In this document: positions 7,801 to 16,375 of the stretch, in pieces
Layout of the letters: the number at the start of each line of letters is the position of its first letter
Numbering within the stretch: the first letter of the stretch is position 1
Origin: Acrasis kona
Taxonomy: Eukaryota > Heterolobosea > Eutetramitea > Acrasida > Acrasidae
Assembly (NCBI GenBank): GCA_026419775.2
Contig: JAOPGA020000172.1
Location: forward strand, 1-20,265
Reading direction: 5' to 3'
DNA: 20,265 nucleotides
Made by a program: the position numbers and the translations under genes
Notes under the pieces: model-generated
The model's database searches: none
Told to the model about the DNA's origin: nothing
The model's input: only the letters and a program-made list of their open reading frames with translations

Positions 7801-10032
7801 CACACAGCTCAAGTCCACCAACGCCAAGAACAGGGATCCAAAAATCTCCAAAGATGTCAATCTCATCGTCCAAGATATTGATAGGGCCTGATAAGGATCG
7901 CTTCGATCAAATATTCTCGAATGTTTGCAGTGAGTGTCTTGCCTTTTTTGAAGATTTGCAACCGGTGGACGTGACAGGAGCGAATGCTCGCGAAATACTC
8001 AAGTTGGCATCCAGTATTATTGGAAGTAAGATCCGAGAGTACTTCAACGAACTATTGGAGAATATCGAAACCAACACAAAGGAAGAGGTTGATAAATACA
8101 TCAAGAGCGCATGCTCTCAAGCCAAGAAGCTTCCGAATGTTTATAGTGGTGCAAAGAAAAAGTTCTACAATAACATTAGCAAGGTCGCTGGCAATGCCAA
8201 GAATTCTATTGAGGACAAGATCAAAGATATAAAAAATTGAGGTCTTCAAGGACGTGCACCCGCTCCTCAACAACATGTTCAATCAGTGCCATGGAATGGA
8301 GAATAGATTGCTCGCACCGCACTTGACAAGGGAATTCAAGAAACAAGTCAACAAGTTCATCGAATCATACGATAACCAGCAACAAAGTCAGCAGCAGTTC
8401 TACCATCTGGGTCTCTTTTTCTCCAAGATTGAAACCTTGTTAGGCAGTGTGTTGGACGAATGCGATATGAGTTTGTTGGATACCATCTCAGAGGAGGAAT
8501 ACGAGAAGATTATCGCCATCCAAAAAAAGAAACGAGCAAACGATCCCAAGCTTCTGAAACTCAAAAACTCAAGCACTAGCACAAACAGCGAACACACAAA
8601 AGAAAAGACGGATCCATTACCATTGTTGTTCATGAATACCGTAAAAACCAACTATCTTGACGAAACCAAAACCACACAAATCAACAAATTTAAAGAGCAA
8701 AATCAAGCGAATCCAATCGAAATTCGACGCTGTAATCTTCATAAAGAGCAACACGAATCCGACATTCACATCAGCATAGAGCATAACTACGTTTCACTCA
8801 TGTGCACCGATGCAAAGCACAGTTTCATGGAGCAGCGAGTGGAAGAAATGTTAACCAACTCTGAGACGGGCAAAGCGGTGGTACCAATATTCGTCATAGT
8901 AGAGATGACAGAGGACAAGAGGATCCCGCACATTTACAGTTTGTCGATTACTCATGCCGGCTATAACTGCCTTGTGATGCCCATCGTGAGATTACCAGAT
9001 AGAGAATTATTCCTGAATAAGTTGGCTTGCGAAGTGAACGGAATCAATCCAATCTATCTGCACGACAGAGGCGGTGTGGAGAGCAGAGGAGCCATCGACG
9101 ATATCATCATCAAGATTGCCGAGCACTTTAAAATGAAGTTTTTTGTAATCGCTGGCGACAACATTGCAGAGGAACAAATAATGGAATACTGCGACTCGGA
9201 AAATACGTACCGCTACTCAAACATTGGAAGGGCCATTCACGCTGGATATAATTTGATGAGGTTGGAGATGAATGCGCAAGATGACACTTCAGTGGATGAG
9301 CGCGAAAAACTCATCGAGGCTCTTTTAACTGATGGGAAATTCCTTCAGAAAATCGCAGTGTCATCATCAGCGTGTAACATTGGTAAGCTTACCAGCCACC
9401 TAACCAATTTGACTCGCGCTGCCTCTAATCCTATGCTTGTCTTGGATTTGCTTTTGAGCGATGACCTGAAGGAGATTGCAAGGCGCGAATTAAACATCCA
9501 CGAGTACCGTTCACAACAAGTTGCACAGGTTGGATTTGCCATCCACGGTCCTGGACACTCTATGGCTTTTCATAACTCCCGATTGAATCAGGGTAATCAA
9601 TCACACGGCGTTACCACCGTGTTAAGCGATCTGGTATTGTACAATTTGAGTGCTACCAAGAATGTCAGTCATGTGCAAGATGTGTTCAAAAAACCAATTA
9701 CTACAGACCAGCACAAAGATTTAATGGCCGAGGCACAAAATTTATACAACAATTCCAAGATGAAAAAAAAGCACCAAGACAAGACCGTGAACGACAGCGA
9801 AGCCATCAAGTTGGGATATTTCCACCACGAGCAGCATTATTGCATGGAGTTAAAAAAGCGTGCTCGTGTTTGTTTTATTTTGTTCAAGTTCAAGCTATCG
9901 TTGGAAAATAAAAGAACAGAAACTCCCAACACGACCGAACAAAAACCACTGAAAAATAATCAGAAGAGCGGAAGCAAAAGGAAGGCAGAGAGTGACCTTG
10001 GAAAGCAGTCCAACAAGAAAACTAAAAAATAA
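4883..10032 (+). CDS. Giant multidomain GTPase (dynamin/SLIP-GC-like) with Ig-like, ankyrin-like and glycosyltransferase-like regions
   Basis: About 1,715 codons in three frames: 4883-7891, then 7890-8240, then about 8239-10032, each junction offset by +1. Residues 1-250 are beta-rich, possibly Ig/IPT-like. Residues about 340-405 are ankyrin-like. Residues 423-468 hold a 54-bp in-frame repeat. The GTPase domain has P-loop AGTGWGKS (669-676), G3 DLPG (781-784) and a G4-like N843-R-R-K-T-D848, the order of dynamin-superfamily GTPases, nearest in feel to nuclear SLIP-GC. After helices, the third frame has an alpha/beta domain (about 8870-9250), then a basic tail KRKAESDLGKQSNKKTKK, a likely nuclear localisation signal. 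TAA lies inside AATAAA. Start at 4883 follows an in-frame stop. Both offsets read smoothly when joined (IVQDID...DKDRFDQIF; KDIK...EVFKDVHPLL), so it is one gene, either recoded, newly broken or misassembled. Confidence 0.75.
6149..6282 (+). repeat. In-frame 54-bp tandem repeat (2.5 copies) in the GTPase gene
   Basis: Units at 6149-6202 and 6203-6256 and a partial third to about 6282 encode an 18-residue unit of the form [IV]TSLDKPSIVK[CY]EDKNGE. The first two copies differ at very few positions, so the expansion is recent. It lies between the ankyrin-like stretch and the GTPase domain and probably forms a flexible, charged linker. A unit length divisible by three keeps the frame. Confidence 0.9.
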
Positions 10033-10117
10033 ATAGTTTTGTTTCAATACCTGTCAAAAACTCATTATCTCTACTAGGTTAGTTTTTGTGAACGTTGAAT
10101 TAGAAGGTTACAATGAC

Positions 10118-10368
10118 CTAGTTGTCAGATTGTTTATTGATGTAGGAAGGAAATATGTGCTCTTTGTAGGCTGCAGAAAAGTTTTTTGTGTATGCAGCGT
10201 TTTTAGATTCGAATATATAAGTGATGTCGATACTGGTACTATCATTACTATATTCATAAAATAAGCGTGCTACCCATCTAAACCAGCTTGACCATCTCGT
10301 TTCGTCAACTTAACAGCACAACAACCTGAAATACCTGGGAAACTATTAATAGTGCTGAAAAAAATCAT
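10118..10368 (-). CDS. Small spliced gene, 71-aa protein of unknown function
   Basis: Exon 1 is 10368-10274 and exon 2 is 10238-10118, separated by a 35-nt intron (GTAGCA donor, GATAG acceptor). The product is 71 aa: MIFFSTINSFPGISG at the N-terminus, a middle segment KLTKRDGQAGLDG, and a C-terminal part with ITYIFESKNAAYTKN and INKQSDN. A TATAAAAAG box lies 62 nt before the ATG and an AATAAA overlaps the last codons. Exon phases agree exactly. The gene converges on the GTPase gene, 85 bp away. No family is recognised; the short hydrophobic N-terminus is not long enough to call a signal peptide. If the intron is not used, exon 2 is still open upstream in another N-terminal form. Confidence 0.5.
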
Positions 10369-10703
10369 CAAATGAACTGGAAATTCCAGTTGGTTCGAAT
10401 GAACTGGGACATTCCTTGTGGCTTTTTATATCATCACAAAGAACATAGAGTAGTTTCATGGATCGAGAGCCATATTGTTGGTCCTACACACTTTCCAATA
10501 TTTTACAATCAATTCCTATGTTCAACACATCAGAAACTCACCAAGTTTTCTAAAATAACATTTTTTAAAATGGGGATAGGTGGGAATGGCATGATATTGC
10601 GCTTCCAAGTCGACTTCGAAACTTTTGAGGATGACCGATCTTAACAACATTAGGTTACTCTTAGGAAGGAGACATTATTGGTGGTCAAGTCAAATCATTG
10701 ACC
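10369..10703. other. Spacer between the 71-aa gene and the truncated family copy
   Basis: Contains the TATA box at 10422-10430. A 90-codon plus-strand frame (10372-10644) lies across this promoter and has no recognisable domain; it is judged a chance ORF. Nothing else is seen. Confidence 0.4.
10422..10430 (-). promoter_or_regulatory. TATA box of the 71-aa gene
   Basis: TATAAAAAG on the minus strand, 62 nt upstream of the ATG at 10368. The spacing matches that of four other candidate genes here. Confidence 0.55.
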
Positions 10704-10789
10704 TGTATTTGTTGAGCAGAAAACTTTGATTCTCTAAGGATTTATTTAGTGCCCCTAACAAAACGATGCACTTGGCGATGTTTTGTGCA
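10704..10789 (+). repeat. Upstream copy of a duplicated 5' flank
   Basis: About 86 bp matching 11864-11947, including GCCCCTAACAAAACGAT and ATGTTTTGTGCA nearly exactly. It precedes the truncated family copy just as the other precedes the full gene. In this copy it joins directly to the 3' part of the coding region. Confidence 0.75.
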
Positions 10790-11130
10790 TCAAGAACTTT
10801 ACGTCCATGGTGTTACTATTTGGATGGTCTGTCGACAAGAACGGATCCTTGGTCGAGTTGGTGGATGGCTTTGGCATCAAGTTGAGCGAACATTTCCGAA
10901 GGGTGCACGAGAAATTGGATGCGGGCGTTCATGACCGAATCAAATCTGCGCTTCTGCACAATCTTTGCGCCAAAGCCAACGAATATATTGACTTGAGGCG
11001 TCGTGCGGAGGAGGATCAGGTATCCGCTCATGTGGATGAAAAGCAATTGAGGAGGGCGAGCAGGTATTCAAGCTACAAGGATGAGGCGAGAAGTATCAGG
11101 AAGGAGATGGAGGGGATGGACGTTGAATAA
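10783..11130 (+). pseudogene. Truncated copy of the 12195-13537 gene family
   Basis: The frame matches only the C-terminal third of the gene at 12195-13537. It shares NFT..V..F.W at the left, RVHEKLD, then RIKS..L and NLCAKANEY (NDF in the other copy), EDQV, LRRASRYSSYKDEARSIRK, and a stop TAA inside GAATAAAC. The first two thirds, with all three introns, are missing. The duplicated 5' flank runs directly into the coding remnant, so an internal deletion of roughly 1 kb is likely. The basic C-terminal extension of the full copy is also absent. It may still be expressed as a roughly 110-aa protein, but no good ATG context is seen at the left end. Confidence 0.6.
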
Positions 11131-11199
11131 ACATTTGATTTTGTAATCTAGACATTTACGTCGCGAGAGATCAAATACTCTTCATCACCTTTTCATGAA

Positions 11200-11469
11200 T
11201 TAAGGTAAAGTTAGCCCAATTAAATATTTGGTATTAACTTCTTTTCCATTTAGTGTCAGCGTCATCTCCATCATTGGATTTCTGACTGATTTGCAAATTT
11301 CGCTCTGAAATTCATTAGATAGTTTACTGATAGAGTTCCTATAACATATAAAACAATAATTATGTATTAAAGCTTCAGAATGGCCGATGTGACTACTGAC
11401 CTCAGTATAATTAACTTACCGAAACTGGGCGGAGGTATACTGTGCTCTCAATACCAACAATCTTCTCAT
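11200..11469 (-). CDS. Small spliced gene, 62-aa protein with a mitochondrial-type N-terminus
   Basis: Exon 1 is 11469-11420 and exon 2 is 11338-11200, with an 81-nt GT-AG intron (GTAAGT donor, TTATAG acceptor). The protein begins MRRLLVLRAQYTSAQFRNSI, rich in Arg, Leu, Ser and Ala with no acidic residue, as expected of a mitochondrial targeting peptide. It continues with EFQSEICKSVRNPMMEM and TLNGKEVNTKYLIGLTLP. An in-frame TAG lies just upstream of the ATG, fixing the start. Exon phases (2 and 1) agree and both exons read well. It could be a small subunit of a mitochondrial complex, but no family is recognised. The stop is TAA. Confidence 0.6.
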
Positions 11470-11863
11470 ACTCTATTCCCGAGCTCGCAACCATTTCGAA
11501 CATACTTTGATAATATGTAACTACAAATTGTTCTTTCCCAAGTTTTTCAAAAACATTTGTTAAATAACTTGACGTTATTCATTGCCTTTTCAAAGTAGAT
11601 TTTTGCTTAATCTCGGTTTATTTAATAACGATAAGTATCCAAGTATAATGTTTAAACAATACGACTTAAGTCCATTTAAAATATGAAACACAATTTTTTG
11701 TAATGTATTCTTGTTTATTGGATGCATCATTTCAGAAAATGGGGTAAGTGCATATTATGTTGGGTCATAATATACGAAGTAATATTTGGATTTTAAACTA
11801 TCAATCCTAGGTATAACGAAACGAATTGGGATGGGAAAGGATAACCACCAGGATGACTTGTTT
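11470..11863. other. Intergenic, AT-rich
   Basis: Upstream of the 62-aa minus-strand gene and downstream of nothing recognisable on the plus strand. No long ORF, TATA box at the usual spacing, or repeat is seen. Confidence 0.4.
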
Positions 11864-11947
11864 ATATTTGTTGAGGAGGAAACTTTGATTCCTTAACGAT
11901 CTTTTAATGCCCCTAACAAAACGATCCATCTGTGGATGTTTTGTGCA
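11864..11947 (+). repeat. Downstream copy of the duplicated 5' flank
   Basis: Pairs with 10704-10789. It ends about 250 bp before the ATG of the full-length family member, so the duplicated unit includes upstream regulatory DNA as well as the gene. Confidence 0.75.
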
Positions 11948-12194
11948 CTAATGTTAATGGGAGGCTTGCCATTAGGAGAAATGCTTTTGGTTATTAAAAA
12001 CAAATTACAAGCATAATGAGAACGTTAACTTTAAAAGTAAGTGACAGAATTTAGTTTTGCTGTTGACACAAGATTTAGTTAAGGTTCATGTACCAAATTA
12101 AAGTGTATTGTAATAACGCTGGACTATTTTTATTTTTGACTTTTGGCTTTTTGACTTGTCGTGATCAACTAAAATCTAAAACAACAACAACAAC

Positions 12195-13537
12195 ATGAAA
12201 ACAGTCCAAGTAGTAGAGAACGTTCTGCAGCTAGTAAGATACACATGATTTCATGACTCTTAACGTGACTTTAGAGAGATGAGGAAGCAGTGGCGCCAAC
12301 CATCACTGAAGACCCAATTCCGGGTCAATTACTAACGTTGATGCAACATCAACAAGTCACAGACCTTCTGGTCTTCCTCCTGTTCGTAGTCTTGAACTAC
12401 GACCAAGTCTGGACCAGCTTTATAACCTATGGTTGTGGGTTGGTCATGCTGCTTGTGAGCAGCGACGGATACATGAACGCCAGCGACAGTAAGATTTTTT
12501 TCAAAATACAACCTTATTAATCTTCACAGACAAGCTGAAATCAGCCATACGTGACCTCCTCCTGGCGTGTCTGGATCAGCGCTGGCTTCCTATACCATGT
12601 AGGATAGTTGCAGCAAGAGCGCTGGAGAGACTTGTACAAAGAGTGTCTGACGCCGGTCAAGAGGACTTTGTGGATCCGTAACATACATTTGTCGTATTTT
12701 CATTTTGACATTTTAGAGACGTATTGAAAGGTCTAATCAAGACCGCTGGAGACCACCAAGTACAGGAGATCCTAACACGTGCGCTATTGATCTTGGATCG
12801 TACTGCCACCATCCTGGGCTTTGAGCTCTCCGAAGAACAACCCCTCCAACGCATCAACGCCTCTCTCCGTGGAGCCGCCACCGTATTCAAGGTCAGAGGT
12901 TGGATATTTGGATGGATGGGAGTCTACTTTGAGAGCAGTGGTCGACATGTGCCTTACTCTGAATTATCCAACATCACCACCACTCACAATTCCATCATCC
13001 TCAACCATGATGATCGCAGCAGGAGCCGTCTCGACCAATTATCTGCGTATGACACTGAGGCGTTCCGTAACTTTACGCCGGTCGTTCAACATTTCCAATG
13101 GCCCGTGGAGAATGACAACAAGATGGTCGGGTTGGTGGAAACGCTTGGTAAGAGGTTGGGCGAAATGTTCGAGAGGGTGCACGAGAAGTTGGATTCCTTG
13201 ACCCAGGATCAAAGCCAAATTAGATTTAAAGGGTCTCTGCGATAGGACCAACGACTTTCTAAAGATGAGAAGGGGTGTGGAGGATCAGGTTTACGTCATC
13301 GAAGAAAAGACGCTCAAAAGGGCGTCTAAATACATGCACTACAAGGACAAGGCGAGGGCCATCAGGAAGAAGATGAGCAAACTGAAAGCCAAACGAGACG
13401 TAACGCTGCACTCTCCAGCAAAGAAGAGGAAGAGGGAAGAGGATGATGAAATGAACTTATTAAAAAAGTCTCTCCTTAGGATTGTTAAAAGGGTGGTGGG
13501 CCCATACCTAAAGGAGTATGAGGAACACACTAAATAA
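12195..13537 (+). CDS. Unknown-family helical protein, full copy with three tiny introns
   Basis: Exons 12195-12233, 12275-12488, 12530-12677 and 12717-13537. The introns are 41, 41 and 39 nt, with GTAAG or GTAAC donors and CTTAAC-like branch sites. The leader is an (ACA)n-type run just before ATG. The N-terminal half is Leu-rich and helical, including a hydrophobic stretch near residues 40-75 that may span a membrane, then ARM-like helices. The C-terminal region has RVHEKLD, KRASKYMHYKDKARAIRKK and a basic segment PAKKRKREEDDE. The frame from exon 4 ends at TAG 13243-13245, but the family sense continues one base later (+1) to TAA at 13537 inside AATAAA. Comparison with the copy at 10783-11130 puts the offset near 13200-13206 (an extra C in CCC), well before the TAG. 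Function unknown. Confidence 0.6.
12234..12274 (+). other. Intron 1 (41 nt) of the unknown-family gene
   Basis: GTAAGA donor, CTTAAC branch-like motif and TTTAG acceptor. It joins Leu and Arg codons in phase 0. Confidence 0.85.
12489..12529 (+). other. Intron 2 (41 nt) of the unknown-family gene
   Basis: GTAAGA donor and CACAG acceptor; phase 1, rebuilding an Asn codon. Without removal the frame stops at TAA inside it. Confidence 0.85.
12678..12716 (+). other. Intron 3 (39 nt) of the unknown-family gene
   Basis: GTAACA donor, TTTTGAC branch-like motif and TTTTAG acceptor; phase 2, rebuilding a Pro codon. Without removal the frame stops immediately at TAA. Confidence 0.85.
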
Positions 13538-14189
13538 ATTCATTTTCCAGAAATGCGCTTGGTGTCACTTGTCTTATAAGAAGGTTGTTGTTTTAATTCT
13601 AAAGTGGTGTGAGAACAATTAGTAGTTGCATATCCTGAAAGTGTGTTCGAAATGGTTGACGCTGGGAGTTAATCACGATGTTGAATATTGTCACAATGAA
13701 CCTTAATTATAAAACACGTGCATATATAAAAAATATAACTTTTATTCATTACGCAGTTGCAACTCATACGTTATCCCTCAATCCTTGTTCAAGCTTATTT
13801 TTACATGTATGTAATAAGACCTCAAAGTATTATATGCAATACCATAGCAATCACCGTGATAATTTATGTATATTCCTCAACTACGTCTTAATGTTGTTCG
13901 CAAAAGTGCATGTATAGAATCTTTCTAGAATTTTAATACCATTCGCCTTGTAACAATTTACGCTTTGCTCACACTTGACACTAGGACAATTTTAATTCCT
14001 CGAGTTCTTTGGCAAATTCCTTCATCTTCTGTTCAGGTTTTTAAATGCTCACGATCATTTTTAACGCGTGAGAACATTCTATTCGTACTGTGGGAAGTCA
14101 TTATTTTAACTTTTGCGATGATGATTCCGATAAATCTCCTATTGTAAAGTTGTTTTATGGATATTTGTAATGACCACACCCATCCATTT
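13538..14189. other. AT-rich intergenic region
   Basis: No long ORF or known domain on either strand. A TATATAAAAAA stretch at about 13711-13721 has no convincing gene at the usual distance; the best ATG opens only 27 codons. Confidence 0.4.
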
Positions 14190-14246
14190 GTTTTATCGTT
14201 ATTTTGTCAACTCTTTCCGTGGTTTTGTCGTTATTTTGTCAACTCT
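14190..14246 (+). repeat. Short tandem duplication, 25 bp
   Basis: Copies at 14190-14214 and 14222-14246 differ at one base (the TTTATCG/TTTGTCG position), with a 7-bp spacer. Non-coding as far as can be seen. Confidence 0.8.
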
Positions 14247-14262
14247 CGTGTTTCTGGTTGCC

Positions 14263-14270
14263 TATAAAAA
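14263..14270 (+). promoter_or_regulatory. TATA box candidate
   Basis: TATAAAAA 58 nt before an ATG at 14321, the spacing seen at other genes in the window. The downstream ORF is short, so whether it drives a gene is open. Confidence 0.35.
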
Positions 14271-14320
14271 CTTCCGTCTGCAAAATAATCAAAACCAAAA
14301 CAATGTGAATAGCGCTCCAC

Positions 14321-14434
14321 ATGCAATTCACAATCACAATCAATCACAATGGTGCTTTGTCTCCTCCTATCATTGGTTCCTTGACTCAGTTTCTTGTCTC
14401 CTGTGTTTGGGTGTCGGATGTTCGCAGAGCATGA
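14321..14434 (+). CDS. Possible 37-aa ORF after a TATA box
   Basis: ATG at the preferred distance from the TATA box opens 37 codons, starting MQFTITINHNGALSPPIIGS, and ends in TGA within the first repeat unit. The repeat encodes PPIIGSLTQFL in this frame and is repeated downstream. The repeat is open in several frames on both strands, so coding potential is weak evidence. It may be a transcript whose tail was built from the minisatellite. Confidence 0.2.
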   Translation: MQFTITINHNGALSPPIIGSLTQFLVSCVWVSDVRRA

Positions 14435-14650
14435 ATCTGTGAAGATACATTGGCCACTTCGGTGGTCACAATGGTGCTTGTCTCCTCCTATCATTGGTTC
14501 CTTGACTCAGTTTCTAGACCATCTGGTTCAATGTTGTTCCTTGTCTCTTCCTATCATTGGTTCCTTGACTCAGTTTCTTGTCTCTCGCGCTTGAGTATCG
14601 GATGTTCGCCGAGGGTGAACCTGTGGAAGTACATTGGCCACTTTGGTAGT
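14345..14650 (+). repeat. Minisatellite-like array, two long units and one short unit
   Basis: Units at about 14345-14465 and 14527-14650 (about 121-124 bp) share CCTATCATTGGTTCCTTGAC, a TCGGATGTTCGC block and ACATTGGCCACTT. A truncated unit of about 61 bp (14466-14526) lies between them. The sequence is open in several frames on both strands, so no coding frame is favoured by openness alone. Confidence 0.85.
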
Positions 14651-14938
14651 CTTTCTTTGAATGATTACCGTCTATGTCTAATGATCGCCTAGATTGCCTC
14701 CTCATTCATTGTGTAATTCTCCGGCCAAAAGATGAATGGTTCGAACTAATCAATAGTATTGATTGATGATTAAAACTTGTCAAGTCTTCCTCCTCCTGCT
14801 CGAGTGTTGAGACAAGCGCATCTTTGCTGCTCTCTTTCCTCATGAACGGTGCTCTTCACTTATCTACTGCCCCCGAGTCTTTCCCTCAGTTATCAATCAT
14901 CCTCAACGAATATCGTACTCGCCACGTCGAACGTCACG

Positions 14939-15553
14939 TCAACTTACACCCACCAACTCACCACGACCATTAGATAACAACATATAATGAGCCTCATGAT
15001 ATCCACTTTGCGCTCGCGAACTATATCTCAGACTTGACGATTGCGTGCCAAAGTGCACGTTTCCACAATCTTGGACTTTTGTTGATTGTAATCCCAAATG
15101 CTTGACAAACCACTCGATTCCAAAAAAACACACCATTAGCTTACCTATCAAAGCACGCAACAGCAAGAACAAAAATCATCAACGTACTTAATATTTTCAC
15201 TTGCCAGCGTGATTGATGCCAATGAGAGGTTAACCAGAGATTCGTTTTCGAAACTATCCGTGTCCAAGAAGGGAACAATGAAGAGTCGCAAATCGAATAA
15301 CGGTTCTGTGGGCACCTATCTGGGACGCGTATAGAGGAGATGATAAATCATCTCCCAAATCTACATTCCATCACAATTCCTTACGGATTCACCATCAAAA
15401 CAATCATCGCACCTTGTTTCACCATTCTTCACAACTCTCCTTGTCTTGATGATTTCAAGACTTTTCACAGCAGACAGAATAGATTCTTCCATATGATGTT
15501 TTATTGGCTGTTAAAATGAGAATGAAGCGCACAACATTATTGGCATTTCCCAT
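14939..15553 (-). CDS. Possible multi-exon minus-strand gene, model uncertain
   Basis: A TATAAAAG at 15617-15610 lies 64 nt before an ATG at 15553. A tentative model is exon 1 15553-15476; exon 2 15444-15385; exon 3 from 15315, leaving at a GTGAAA or nearby donor; and exon 4 from about 15140 down to 14939. The exon 2 to 3 intron is 69 nt with donor GTAAGG and acceptor GATAG. Exon 3 reads PTEPLFDLRLFIVPFLDTDS and then an Asn/Leu/Ser-rich segment, strongly protein-like. The first intron has a poor donor (GTCTGC). The plus strand is also open in places, with a different set of pieces, so strand and exons are not certain. The exon 2/intron junction is part of the inverted repeat at 15350-15395. 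No domain is recognised. Confidence 0.3.
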
Positions 15554-15609
15554 CAAACTTAATCTTTATGAGAAAAAGGGAAAGAAGAATACTACTGAAT
15601 TTACTCCTA

Positions 15610-15617
15610 CTTTTATA
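15610..15617 (-). promoter_or_regulatory. TATA box candidate for the 15553 gene
   Basis: TATAAAAG on the minus strand, 64 nt before ATG 15553. Confidence 0.35.
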
Positions 15618-16248
15618 AGTGCCATTAGTAATGCCATTGTTCCATGATTATAAAAAGAATGGAGCGAAGTGGATGTCTAGATGATTCTTCAATAGAAATT
15701 GCCTCATTTCACTCACAATCAATGTTTGGAAGGTGCTATTCGCCAACTAGTTTGAAGAACAATTAGATTCAAGAATTGACCCAATCCAGAATAAATAGTT
15801 TTTAAATTTTGACTTTGTTGTTAAAACTCGCTAATTTATTGAAATCCTACTTGCTGCTTTTTTTAGCAACAAGCGATAATTGTTTATGAATGTTAATCGT
15901 CTTTGATACTTGCCTTTATCTTGAATAAGGTGTTCAGCATCCCCAATACCTAAGCGTAATGGCATATAAATACCAAGTTTTGTGGACCTGTGTGGTCATT
16001 TGCATGTAAGTGATGCGAAAATGTTATGTGGTGGGGGTGGTAAATGTGCTATGCAAAACTAATTCCATCGATTAATCTCTCCTGTGATCATTAAACCCTA
16101 TTAAACATTACTATAATACGTTAATGGTTCTTCTTACCTCTGAAGGGTTTTCACTTTTGAAACCTCTTTCTTTGAGGAATTTGTCTTTTTATTCCTCTAA
16201 AGGTAACAGTTTGATCGGAATAAAGCTGAACATCAGCAAATCATTTTT
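15618..16248. other. Interior of the inverted-repeat pair, no clear gene
   Basis: Short open pieces of 40-45 codons occur on the plus strand (for example 15516-15647), and an AATAAA lies at about 15791. There is no consistent gene model. AT-rich, otherwise featureless. Confidence 0.4.
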
Positions 16249-16375
16249 TGTGCGACCTACTGAGTTGTAGAATACTGTGAGACTCTCTTGTGTATGGTGA
16301 ATCCGTAAGGAATTGTGATGGAATGTAGATTTGGGAGATTTTGAACAAATGATTTATTACCTCATCCATATGGAG

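Larger units (their letters stand above)
15341..16375. repeat. Inverted repeat pair with 46-bp identical core
   Basis: The core at 15350-15395 is the exact reverse complement of 16297-16342. Weaker similarity extends outward (GATGATAAATCAT against ATGATTTATTACCTCATC, with a short indel) and inward (GAGTTGT..AGAAT and GTGA). The arms are about 900 bp apart. This could be the termini of a non-autonomous DNA element or an inverted duplication of an exon-intron boundary, since the left arm spans a GTAAGG donor in the candidate minus-strand gene. No target duplication was identified. Confidence 0.8.

Noticed and set aside
10372-10644. 90-codon plus-strand frame
   Set aside because: It lies across the promoter and start of the 71-aa minus gene and shows no domain.
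12821-13201. 126-codon alternative frame inside the unknown-family gene
   Set aside because: The overlapping frame is supported by the paralogue at 10783-11130; this one is a shadow.
13195-13245. Frameshift of the 12195 gene placed exactly at its TAG stop
   Set aside because: The paralogue matches the downstream frame already at RIKA and LCDRTNDF, upstream of the TAG, so the offset lies earlier.
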